Positions 1 through 6,155 of a DNA stretch of 12,907 bases are shown one piece after another. Each line of letters begins with the position of its first letter. Position 1 is the stretch's first letter. Source of the stretch: Lachnospiraceae bacterium UBA3774 (lineage in GTDB: Bacteria > Bacillota > Clostridia > Lachnospirales > Lachnospiraceae); NCBI GenBank assembly GCA_002369255.1, contig DFFO01000062.1:1-12907 (forward strand). Direction: 5' to 3'. The position numbers were made by a program, and so were the translations under genes. The notes beneath the pieces are model-generated. The model worked only from the letters and a program-made list of their open reading frames with translations, was not told the DNA's origin and searched no databases.

Positions 1-767
1 TCTTCAATTTCCGTCCCGACAGGGCAAGAGAGATCACGAGAGCCTTCGTCGATCCCGAATTTGACGGTTTTTCGCGCAGGTACATCAGTTCGCTTACATA
101 TGTATGCTTTACCGAATATGACGCGTCCATGCCAAACGTTACCGTCGCTTTTCCTAAAGAACATCCGAAAAATACTCTCGGGCGTTACGTTTCACAGCTC
201 GGTCTTAAACAGCTTCGGCTTGCCGAAACCGAAAAATATGCGCACGTTACGTTTTTCTTCAACGGAGGAATTGAGGAGCCGGATCCCGGTGAGGACAGGA
301 TCCTTGTTCCGTCTCCGAAAGTGGCCACTTATGACCTTCAACCCGAAATGAGCGCGCCGCAGGTGGGAGAAAAGCTCGTTGAGGCTATCTCGGGCGGAAA
401 ATATGTCCTTATCATAACAAACTTTGCAAACCCTGATATGGTCGGCCATACGGGAGTTTTGTCCGCCGCGATAAAAGCCGTTGAAACGGTAGATGCCTGT
501 GTGGGCGCAGCTGCCGACGCGATACTGAAAGAAGACGGCGTGATGCTTATTTGCGCCGATCACGGAAATTGTGAGGTTATGGAACAGGAGGACGGCTCGC
601 CCATGACGGCGCATACGTCAAATCCGGTTCCGTTTATGCTGATCAGTAATGACGGCCTGTCGCTCGATAAAGGAGGCAGACTTTGCGATCTTGCCCCTAC
701 GCTTCTTGATATAATGGGGCTTGAAAAACCCGCCGAAATGACAGGAAGATCGCTGCTGATAAAATAA
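1..767 (+). CDS. gpmI: 2,3-bisphosphoglycerate-independent phosphoglycerate mutase, C-terminal half (5' end outside window)
   Basis: This cytoplasmic glycolytic enzyme interconverts 3- and 2-phosphoglycerate using two Mn2+ ions. The reading frame is open from base 3, giving 254 visible residues. It enters at the conserved NFRPDRAREITRAF segment, which lies near mid-protein in a family of about 510 residues, so roughly the first half is missing, including the N-terminal metal ligand and the phospho-acceptor Ser. Visible motifs include the TYVCFTEYD stretch, AETEKYAHVTFFFNGG, a GEDRILVPSPKVATYDLQPE segment, MVGHTG, ADHGNCE and TAHTSNPVP. The last three carry the Asp/His metal ligands of the phosphatase-like domain. 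The protein ends in the usual ITGRSLL-like tail (MTGRSLLIK). The stop is followed 18 bases later by the band-7 gene with no terminator between, so the two are probably co-transcribed. The ATG at 129 is internal, because homology continues upstream of it to the window edge. The identification is secure. Confidence 0.97.
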   Translation, partial: FNFRPDRAREITRAFVDPEFDGFSRRYISSLTYVCFTEYDASMPNVTVAFPKEHPKNTLGRYVSQLGLKQLRLAETEKYAHVTFFFNGGIEEPDPGEDRILVPSPKVATYDLQPEMSAPQVGEKLVEAISGGKYVLIITNFANPDMVGHTGVLSAAIKAVETVDACVGAAADAILKEDGVMLICADHGNCEVMEQEDGSPMTAHTSNPVPFMLISNDGLSLDKGGRLCDLAPTLLDIMGLEKPAEMTGRSLLIK

Positions 768-770
768 TAA

Positions 771-778
771 AAAGGAGG
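771..778 (+). promoter_or_regulatory. Strong ribosome binding site for the band-7 gene
   Basis: AAAGGAGG lies 7 bases before the ATG at 786, directly after the gpmI stop. It is the closest match to the anti-Shine-Dalgarno sequence in the window and fixes the start of the band-7 gene. Confidence 0.85.
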
Positions 779-785
779 AACTGTT

Positions 786-1781
786 ATGGGTTCTGGATTC
801 AACGTAGGAACGGTAATTGTGTTATTAATTGTCATTGTCGTACTTGGAATTGTATTTGCCAACATCCGTATAGTTCCTCAGTCAATGAAGTACGTCATTG
901 AATTGCTCGGAAAATACAAAGAGACCTGGGACGCGGGACTCCACGTCAAGATCCCGTTTGTTTCGAGCATAGTAAAAAAAGTCACTCTAAAAGAACAGCT
1001 TCTCGATTCTCCGCCTCAAAATGTTATCACAAAAGATAACGTAACCATGAAGATCGACGCTGTGGTTTATTTTTACGTTCAGGACGCAAAGCTTTATACC
1101 TATGGCGCCATAAATCCCATTTCCGCCATGGAAAACCTTACCGCGACCACGCTTCGTAATATTGTAGGCGCGCTGGATCTTGACGAGACGCTGACGAGCC
1201 GCGATCTCATCAATACGAAGATGCGCGAGATCATAGACAAGGAAACGGACCCCTGGGGAATCAAGGTAGTTCGTGTCGAGATCAAGAATATCATTCCTCC
1301 CGCAGAGATCAGAGACGCGATGGAAAGACAGATGAAGGCCGAACGCGACCGCCGCGAGACCCTTCTTCAGGCCGAAGGACACAAGCAGGCAGCCATTACG
1401 AGGGCGGAAGGCGACAAGCAGGCGGCTATTCTTGCGGCCGAAGGTGAAAGAGACGCAAGGATTGCCAGAGCAGAAGGTGAAGCAAAAGCGATTTACCTTA
1501 AGAAAAAAGCGGAAGCTGACGGTTTGATCGCTCTCAAAGAAGCCGGTGCCGACGCTGCGGTATTGGAACTGAAGAAATATGAGGCGCTTGTCAAGCTTTC
1601 GGACGGGACCGCAAGCAAACTGATAATACCCACGGACGCAGTCAAAGCGGTCACTAACAATGTGATATTTGCGGAAACGGCAGGGATAGGAGACGTTACT
1701 CAATCAGCTCCCAAGGCCGCTCCCCAAAAAGAGGATGATCCTTGCTGCGAAGGAAAGCCGTCTCAAAAAGATTTTGCATAA
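786..1781 (+). CDS. SPFH/band-7 (stomatin/QmcA-like) membrane protein
   Basis: This 331-residue protein belongs to the stomatin/prohibitin/flotillin/HflK superfamily, scaffold proteins that oligomerise at membranes and are linked to membrane microdomains and protease control. A single N-terminal membrane segment spans about residues 8-26. The SPFH domain follows at about 28-190, with the typical VPQSMKYVIELLGKY start and an IIPPAEIRDAMERQMKAERDRRE exit. A charged Ala/Glu-rich coiled-coil region covers about 178-265. Residues 196-239 contain four 11-residue units, each beginning AEG. The short tail is Pro/Lys-rich and contains a Cys pair (C320-C321). The start is set by an excellent ribosome binding site. 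The gene probably shares a transcript with gpmI. No NfeD-family partner, a common neighbour of such proteins, is visible. The family assignment is firm. The cellular role is inferred only from the family. Confidence 0.93.
   Translation: MGSGFNVGTVIVLLIVIVVLGIVFANIRIVPQSMKYVIELLGKYKETWDAGLHVKIPFVSSIVKKVTLKEQLLDSPPQNVITKDNVTMKIDAVVYFYVQDAKLYTYGAINPISAMENLTATTLRNIVGALDLDETLTSRDLINTKMREIIDKETDPWGIKVVRVEIKNIIPPAEIRDAMERQMKAERDRRETLLQAEGHKQAAITRAEGDKQAAILAAEGERDARIARAEGEAKAIYLKKKAEADGLIALKEAGADAAVLELKKYEALVKLSDGTASKLIIPTDAVKAVTNNVIFAETAGIGDVTQSAPKAAPQKEDDPCCEGKPSQKDFA
1371..1502 (+). repeat. In-frame 33-bp (11-codon) repeat, four units, within the band-7 coiled coil
   Basis: The encoded triplet AEG recurs at residues 196, 207, 218 and 229, exactly 11 residues apart, in units such as AEGHKQAAITR and AEGDKQAAILA. 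Eleven-residue (hendecad) periodicity suits a long, slightly right-handed helical bundle and is usual for stomatin/QmcA-like proteins. At the DNA level the units have diverged, so this is protein-level periodicity and not a recent tandem duplication. Confidence 0.8.
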
Positions 1782-1788
1782 TATGCAA
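1774..1788. promoter_or_regulatory. Perfect 15-bp palindrome, candidate operator
   Basis: TTGCATAATATGCAA consists of two perfect 7-bp arms around one central base. It spans the stop codon of the band-7 gene (TAA at 1779-1781). It lies about 30 bases upstream of the TATAAT at 1819-1824, where an activator or repressor site of the downstream promoter could sit. The shape resembles operators of dimeric winged-helix regulators such as MarR types, but no regulator gene is adjacent, so the regulator is unknown. Confidence 0.45.
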
Positions 1789-1809
1789 TTAATAGATGTA
1801 ATACCCTGA

Positions 1810-1824
1810 ATTATATGATATAAT
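1810..1824 (+). promoter_or_regulatory. Extended -10 promoter inside a second 15-bp palindrome
   Basis: TGATATAAT (1816-1824) is a perfect extended -10 element (TGn followed by TATAAT). It forms the right half of a perfect odd palindrome, ATTATAT-G-ATATAAT (1810-1824). No good -35 hexamer occurs at the proper distance (about 1795-1801 reads like GATGTAA), which is tolerable for an extended -10 promoter. The predicted transcription start is near 1831, giving a leader of about 30 bases for the glycosyltransferase gene. The -10 box overlaps the left arm of the terminator hairpin described next. Confidence 0.6.
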
Positions 1825-1857
1825 ACCTCTTATCAAAAGGATGAGAGGTATTTTTTT
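1823..1857 (+). terminator. Intrinsic terminator of the gpmI/band-7 unit, abutting the next start codon
   Basis: ATACCTCT (1823-1830) pairs perfectly with AGAGGTAT (1844-1851). The stem extends inward by a T-G wobble and ATC/GAT, giving about 12 pairs around a 5-base loop. A run of seven T (1851-1857) follows. The T-tract ends three bases before the ATG at 1861. The right arm carries AGAGG, the best Shine-Dalgarno candidate of the downstream gene, about 12 bases from that ATG. Confidence 0.8.
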
Positions 1858-1860
1858 CTT

Positions 1861-3027
1861 ATGATTATCACCGTCGTTTCAGATGTTCTCGGAAAAGAAA
1901 ACAACGGCACTACCATAGCGGCAATGAATCTTATCCGCACAATGCGAAAAAAAGGTCATACCGTTAGAGTGGTTTGCCCCGATGAAGATAAAAGAGGTCA
2001 AGAAGATTATTACGTTGTCGGAAAATTCAATTTCGGACCGCTTAAAGGTTATGTCCGCAAAAACGGCGTAACCATCGCAAGAGTCGAAAAAGACGTCCTG
2101 AAAAAAGCCATTGACGGCGCAGACGTGGTACATGTTATGATGCCCTTCGGCCTCGGAAAGGCCGCGGCCATTTATGCGCACGAAAACTGTATTCCTTTGA
2201 CAGCCGGTTTTCACTGTCAGGCTGAGAATATAACCGGGCATATTTTCATGAAAAATTTCCGTTTTGCCAATTTTGTCACGTACAAGATCCTTTACAAGAG
2301 GCTCTACAGATATTGCGATATTATCCATTATCCCACGCAGTTTATATGCGACGTTTTTGAGGGCGTGGTAGGCAGAACAAACAAAAAGATCATATCAAAC
2401 GGCGTGGGAAGCGCTTTTGTACCTACCGCGGTAAAACGCCCGGAAGGGTGGAAGGATAAATTCGTTATCCTTTTTACAGCGAGATACAGCCCCGAAAAAT
2501 CGCATGATATTTTGCTGAGGGCAGCTGCCCTGTCAAAATACAAAGACAGGATCAGACTCGTATTTGCCGGAACAGGCCCGAGAAAAGACGCTATTTTGAG
2601 TCTTTCCGAAAAGCTTGGCATAGAAAAACCCATACTTGCTTTCTTCAACAGGAACGATCTTATAAAGGTCATCAATGCTGCAGATCTGTATGTTCATCCC
2701 GCAGAAATAGAAATAGAATCAATAGCCGCGCTCGAAGCGATAGCCTGCGGAAAAGTTCCGGTGATCGCAGATTCACCCAAAAGCGCCACAAGATATTTTG
2801 CTCTTAGCGACAGGAATCTGTTCAAGTATGACAGCCCTGAAGATCTTGCCGGGAAGATAGATTACTGGCTTGACAATCCTTCCGAGCTTGAAAAATGCAA
2901 AAAAGATTACGAAGGTTTCTCAAAACAGTTCGATTTTGACTACTGCATGGACAGAATGGAAGATATGTTCAGGGAAGCCATAGAAATGAAGAAAAATGAA
3001 GGCCAAGAAGATAATATATTATTCTGA
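1861..3027 (+). CDS. GT4-family glycosyltransferase, probably acting on a membrane lipid
   Basis: This 388-residue protein has the two-Rossmann GT-B fold layout of glycosyltransferase family 4. The N-terminal acceptor half has a short glycine loop (GKENNGTT, about 11-18). The donor half begins near residue 200 and contains TARYSPEKS (R208 and K213 are in the usual phosphate-contact positions), AGTGP (236-240) and an E-x7-E motif (E284/E292, in ESIAALEAIACG) that binds the nucleotide-sugar. The ISNGV segment precedes the donor half as usual. There is no signal peptide or membrane helix, so it is likely a peripheral cytoplasmic enzyme. The gene overlaps the downstream acyltransferase by 32 bases. 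That coupling suggests glycolipid synthesis, as in diacylglycerol glucosyltransferases, but the acceptor and sugar cannot be read from the sequence. The start follows a terminator T-tract, and the only Shine-Dalgarno candidate is AGAGG at 1844-1848. Confidence 0.88.
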   Translation: MIITVVSDVLGKENNGTTIAAMNLIRTMRKKGHTVRVVCPDEDKRGQEDYYVVGKFNFGPLKGYVRKNGVTIARVEKDVLKKAIDGADVVHVMMPFGLGKAAAIYAHENCIPLTAGFHCQAENITGHIFMKNFRFANFVTYKILYKRLYRYCDIIHYPTQFICDVFEGVVGRTNKKIISNGVGSAFVPTAVKRPEGWKDKFVILFTARYSPEKSHDILLRAAALSKYKDRIRLVFAGTGPRKDAILSLSEKLGIEKPILAFFNRNDLIKVINAADLYVHPAEIEIESIAALEAIACGKVPVIADSPKSATRYFALSDRNLFKYDSPEDLAGKIDYWLDNPSELEKCKKDYEGFSKQFDFDYCMDRMEDMFREAIEMKKNEGQEDNILF

Positions 3028-3784
3028 TGAATTAAATGACGATTTTGCCGGAAATGATATAAAGACCGCAAAGGTCGGAAAAGAATTTCGGTTTATACAT
3101 ACAAACCCGCTTTGGAAGGCTGCCGGATTTTTCCTTTATTACGTGATTGCCGTTCCGCTTGTCTGGCTCTTTATGAAGCTGTGGCACGGGCTTAAATACG
3201 AAAACAAAAAAGCCATAAAAAAAGTCAAAAAGAGCGGATATATCCTTTACGCAAATCATACGCAGATGTTTGACTCATTCCTTCCGGCTACGGCTTCGTT
3301 TCCCAAAAAAGGATACGTGATCGCAAATCCCGACGCGGTTTCAATACCGTTTCTGCGTAATATAGTTCAGATGTTCGGCTGTGTCCCGATCCCCACGGAG
3401 TTTTCGGCTATGCGCCCTTTTATGAATGCCGTAAATAAAATCCTTTGCGACGGCGGGAGCATGACGATTTTCCCCGAGGCGCATATATGGCCGTATTATA
3501 CGGGACTTCGCCCCTTTACGGACGTATCGTTCAGATATGCAATAAAAGCAAACGTTCCGGTAATTCCCATGGCAACAACCTACAGAAAGAGAAAAGGACT
3601 GTTTGCGCTCTCTAAACGCCCCGCAATGACAGTTACCGTCTCAGAACCTATCTATCCTGACAAAAGCCTTTCGCCAAAAGAGGCTCAGAAAAAGCTTCGG
3701 GACGAAACGTATGCTGCCATGAAAAAGATCATTTCGGAACATGAAAACGTCGAATATATCCGATATTTGAAAAAAGAGGCCTGA
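2996..3784 (+). CDS. PlsC-family 1-acylglycerol-3-phosphate acyltransferase-like protein
   Basis: This 262-residue acyltransferase of the PlsC/LPLAT superfamily would transfer an acyl chain to a glycerolipid-type acceptor at the inner membrane face. The catalytic H-x4-D motif is NHTQMFD (H88, D93). The usual FPEG block appears as FPEAHIWPYYTGLRPF (159-174), with Ala replacing Gly, and the VPVIPMA strand follows. A hydrophobic segment at about 43-62 probably anchors the protein. The N-terminal extension with IIYYSDELNDDFAG precedes the anchor and supports the ATG at 2996, although no good Shine-Dalgarno sequence precedes it. Translation is probably coupled to the overlapping glycosyltransferase gene. 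A terminator follows at once, so the two genes form a two-gene unit. The family is secure. Whether it makes ordinary phosphatidic acid or acylates a glycolipid is open. Confidence 0.88.
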   Translation: MKAKKIIYYSDELNDDFAGNDIKTAKVGKEFRFIHTNPLWKAAGFFLYYVIAVPLVWLFMKLWHGLKYENKKAIKKVKKSGYILYANHTQMFDSFLPATASFPKKGYVIANPDAVSIPFLRNIVQMFGCVPIPTEFSAMRPFMNAVNKILCDGGSMTIFPEAHIWPYYTGLRPFTDVSFRYAIKANVPVIPMATTYRKRKGLFALSKRPAMTVTVSEPIYPDKSLSPKEAQKKLRDETYAAMKKIISEHENVEYIRYLKKEA

Positions 3785-3789
3785 TAATC

Positions 3790-3817
3790 AAACGCTCCTT
3801 TTAAAAGGGGCGTTTTT
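3790..3817 (+). terminator. Intrinsic terminator after the acyltransferase gene
   Basis: AACGCTCCTTTT and AAAAGGGGCGTT form a nearly perfect stem with one T-G wobble. The central TTTTAAAA supplies the loop, and the T-tract follows at 3813-3817. It begins 6 bases after the acyltransferase stop and separates that unit from the fmt promoter. Confidence 0.85.
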
Positions 3818-3829
3818 AAATGCCTGAAA

Positions 3830-3858
3830 TTGCCATTTTGCGCTAAAGATGATAAAAT
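3830..3858 (+). promoter_or_regulatory. Sigma-A-type promoter of the fmt cluster
   Basis: TTGCCA (-35, 3830-3835) and TAAAAT (-10, 3853-3858) are separated by exactly 17 bases. A TG one base upstream of the -10 (3850-3851) makes it an extended -10. The expected transcription start is near 3865, giving a leader of under 30 bases with no room for a riboswitch. It follows directly after the terminator and is the only clear promoter I see for the nine-gene cluster. Confidence 0.72.
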
Positions 3859-3891
3859 CAACAGACAAGATCAAATGCCGGAGATAATATT

Positions 3892-4827
3892 ATGAAAATA
3901 ATTTTTATGGGTACGCCGCAGATAGCGGTTCCCGCGCTTGAAACGCTGATAGATTCCGAATATGAATTGATAGCGGTAGTTACGCAGCCTGACGCGCCGA
4001 AAGGCCGTCACAAAACGCCGGTTCCTTCTCCGGTCAAGACCGCAGCGGCTGCTTCCAGCATCAGAGTACTTCAGCCTGAAAAAGCGAGAGACCCGGAATT
4101 TATTTCTGAAATATCCGCTTTAAAACCGGATTTTATCTGCGTGATGGCCTACGGACAGATCCTTCCGAAGGAGCTTCTTGATATTCCGAAATACGGGTGC
4201 ATTAACGTACATACCTCGCTTTTGCCGATGTACAGAGGAGCTTCGCCTATCAGCGCCTGTATTCTTGCGGGAGAAAAAGAAACCGGCGTTACGACCATGC
4301 TTATGGACGAAGGCCTCGATACAGGCGACATTCTGCTTTCCCAAAAGGTTGCGATAGAAAAGAAAGAAACTGCGCAGTCGCTCGAAAACAAGCTCTCCGA
4401 AATATCAGGAAAGCTTCTTTATGACACTATAAGACGGCTCGCTGCCGGAGAGATTAAAGGCGTAAAGCAAGAAGGAAAGACCTGCTATGCCGGTATGATA
4501 AAAAAAGAAGAGGGACTGATAGACTGGAGCAATGACGCTGCGTCGATAGAAAGAAAGATAAGGGCGTACTATCCCTGGCCCGGCGCTTATACGTTATATA
4601 AGGGGCAGAGAGTGAAAATATTTGACGCCGACGTTTCAAATGAAAGCGGCGTTACCTGCCGCGCCGGAGAAATTCTTTGCGCGGATAAGACGCTTGCTAT
4701 TTGCTGCGGGAAAGGAACCCTTACGATAAACGAACTTCAGGCCGAGGGGAAAAAGCGAATGAAAGCAGCTGATTTTCTTCGCGGTGTACATATTATGGCA
4801 GGTGAAACGCTCGGAGGCGAAAATTGA
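3892..4827 (+). CDS. fmt: Methionyl-tRNA formyltransferase
   Basis: Fmt transfers the formyl group of 10-formyl-tetrahydrofolate to Met-tRNAfMet so that it can serve as initiator tRNA in the cytoplasm. The 311 residues match the family length of about 310-315. The N-terminal formyltransferase domain starts MKIIFMGTPQIAVPAL. The catalytic triad is visible as N105, H107 (GCINVHTSLLP) and D143 (DEGLDTGDIL), next to the MYRGASPI signature. The C-terminal tRNA-binding domain begins with the IDWSNDAASIERKIRAYYPWPGA block. CGGAG at 3879-3883 lies 8 bases before the ATG. The gene is first in the long cluster, behind its own promoter, and its TGA overlaps the TTG start of rsmB. The usual upstream partner def is absent here; an acyltransferase unit and a terminator lie in its place. 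Confidence 0.97.
   Translation: MKIIFMGTPQIAVPALETLIDSEYELIAVVTQPDAPKGRHKTPVPSPVKTAAAASSIRVLQPEKARDPEFISEISALKPDFICVMAYGQILPKELLDIPKYGCINVHTSLLPMYRGASPISACILAGEKETGVTTMLMDEGLDTGDILLSQKVAIEKKETAQSLENKLSEISGKLLYDTIRRLAAGEIKGVKQEGKTCYAGMIKKEEGLIDWSNDAASIERKIRAYYPWPGAYTLYKGQRVKIFDADVSNESGVTCRAGEILCADKTLAICCGKGTLTINELQAEGKKRMKAADFLRGVHIMAGETLGGEN
4813..4817 (+). promoter_or_regulatory. Ribosome binding site that fixes the TTG start of rsmB
   Basis: GGAGG inside the last codons of fmt lies 6 bases before the TTG at 4824. It supports a TTG start, and the first residues after it align with the NusB-like N-terminus. Confidence 0.75.
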
Positions 4828-6122
4828 AAACTTCCAGGGAAACGGCCGTCGATATATTGTGCAAGGTTGACGACGGTAAAAAAAGCCATGAGATCATGAA
4901 TGAAGCGCTCTTAAAAAGCAGTTTTTCCCCGAGCGATTCAAAACTCGTAAAACTTCTTGTCAACGGAACGCTTGAAAACCTGCCTTTTATCGATCAGGTC
5001 ATAGCTTTTTATTCCGGCAAAAACGTTTCAAAGCACAGACCCGTTATCAGAAATGTTCTTCGCATCAGTATCTACCAGTTAAAATTTCTTCCCGATATCG
5101 GCGCGTTCGCGGTATGCAGCGAAGCCTTAAAGATAGCGGAAAAAAGAAAACTCTTCGGACTCAAAGGCTTTGTAAACGGTCTTTTGCGCAAATATACAAG
5201 AGATATTGAAGAAGGGAAAGACTATTCTCCGCAAAAGGCAAAAGAGGATATTTTTTCATCGATAATGAAACAAAGAGGAGCGGATCCGGAAGATATTGCG
5301 CGCCCCGGCGCGTCTTGCAGATTTGTTTTCTCGCGCGGATCAGAGGAAGAGATAATTTCATTGCTTGAGAGCGACGGCGTCTTAGCAAGGAGATCTTTGC
5401 TGGCTGATAATGCGTATTTTTTGGAGGGATATACAAATCTATCCGGGTTAAAGGCTTTCTCGCGCGGTCTGATACAATTCCAGGGCGTCGGTTCATGCCT
5501 TGCATGCGAGATCCTCTCGCCATCTAAGGGCAGTCTGATCCTGGATATGTGCGCGGCCCCCGGCGGAAAGACGATCGCTCTTGCCGATATGGCAGGGAAA
5601 GGCACTGTTGTATCGCGTGATATAACGGACGGAAAGCTTGAAAAAATAGCCGAAAATGCAAAAAGATGCGGCCTTGAAAATATTATTATACAGAAAAAGG
5701 ACGCAACCGTTTTTTACGCTGAAGACGATGAAAAATATGATTTTATAATGGCGGATCTTCCCTGCTCCGGGCTTGGAAGCGTATATAAGCGCCCCGAGAT
5801 CAGGTACCGCGTCACAAAAGAAAAGATAAGCGAACTGTCGGCGCTTCAGAAAAGCATGCTGAAAAATGCGGTAAAGTATCTGAAAAAAGGCGGCCTGATG
5901 GTTTACAGCACCTGTACGATAAGCTATGAAGAAAATGAAGAAAACGGGAGATATCTTGAAAGCCTTGGAATGACGCCGGTTGATTTTTCGTCAAAACTGT
6001 CAGGCAGACCTTTTTCGCAAGGCAACCTTGAAAGTTCGAAACTTGGCCATATACAGCTTTTACCGGGGCTGGACGGTGAAACGGACGGTTTTTACGTCTC
6101 ACTGTATAAAAAACCGGAATAA
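4824..6122 (+). CDS. rsmB: 16S rRNA (cytosine-967 C5)-methyltransferase RsmB
   Basis: RsmB uses S-adenosylmethionine to methylate C967 (E. coli numbering) of 16S rRNA. The 432 residues begin with a NusB-like RNA-binding domain (about 1-130, ending with KGFVNGLLRKYTR). The Rossmann methyltransferase domain follows: SAM-binding DMCAAPGGKT (241-250), motif IV DLPCSG with C314, and motif VI YSTCT with the catalytic nucleophile C364. The start is TTG at 4824, overlapping the fmt stop in the string TTGA and preceded by GGAGG. The linker between domains (about 135-170) is short and lacks the usual S-x-P-x-W-L block, although the frame is intact and both active-site cysteines are present. It is the second gene of the cluster. 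The assignment is firm from domain order and the fmt context. Confidence 0.95.
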   Translation: MKTSRETAVDILCKVDDGKKSHEIMNEALLKSSFSPSDSKLVKLLVNGTLENLPFIDQVIAFYSGKNVSKHRPVIRNVLRISIYQLKFLPDIGAFAVCSEALKIAEKRKLFGLKGFVNGLLRKYTRDIEEGKDYSPQKAKEDIFSSIMKQRGADPEDIARPGASCRFVFSRGSEEEIISLLESDGVLARRSLLADNAYFLEGYTNLSGLKAFSRGLIQFQGVGSCLACEILSPSKGSLILDMCAAPGGKTIALADMAGKGTVVSRDITDGKLEKIAENAKRCGLENIIIQKKDATVFYAEDDEKYDFIMADLPCSGLGSVYKRPEIRYRVTKEKISELSALQKSMLKNAVKYLKKGGLMVYSTCTISYEENEENGRYLESLGMTPVDFSSKLSGRPFSQGNLESSKLGHIQLLPGLDGETDGFYVSLYKKPE

Positions 6123-6138
6123 GGCGTTTAAAGCGCCT
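6122..6138 (+). other. Small hairpin between rsmB and rlmN, not a terminator
   Basis: AGGCG (6122-6126) pairs with CGCCT (6134-6138), extendable inward by a wobble and one T-A pair. It is followed by ATAGATTATT, not a T-run, so it should not terminate. It occupies about half of the 33-base gap before rlmN, where a ribosome binding site would be expected. It may instead stabilise the RNA or be a processing point. Confidence 0.4.
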
Positions 6139-6155
6139 ATAGATTATTACGCAAT

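Noticed and set aside
987..1703. Long antisense open frame (238 codons) opposite the band-7 gene
   Set aside because: It mirrors the Ala/Glu-repeat coding of a clearly real gene, has no recognisable domain and no ribosome binding site, and its residue composition is implausible (Phe/Arg/Val-rich).
1835..1864. Seven-codon leader peptide frame starting ATG at 1841 and ending TGA overlapping the glycosyltransferase start
   Set aside because: Its only Shine-Dalgarno candidate (AAAAGG) touches the ATG with no spacer, and the codons are simply the terminator arm and T-tract. It could still be tested by ribosome profiling.
3859..3891. Possible riboswitch or T-box upstream of fmt
   Set aside because: The space between the predicted transcription start and the fmt ATG is under 30 bases, too short for any structured regulatory leader.
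6122..6150. Possible terminator after rsmB
   Set aside because: The hairpin is short and is followed by ATAGATTATT in place of a T-run; the next gene of the conserved cluster starts 33 bases after the rsmB stop.
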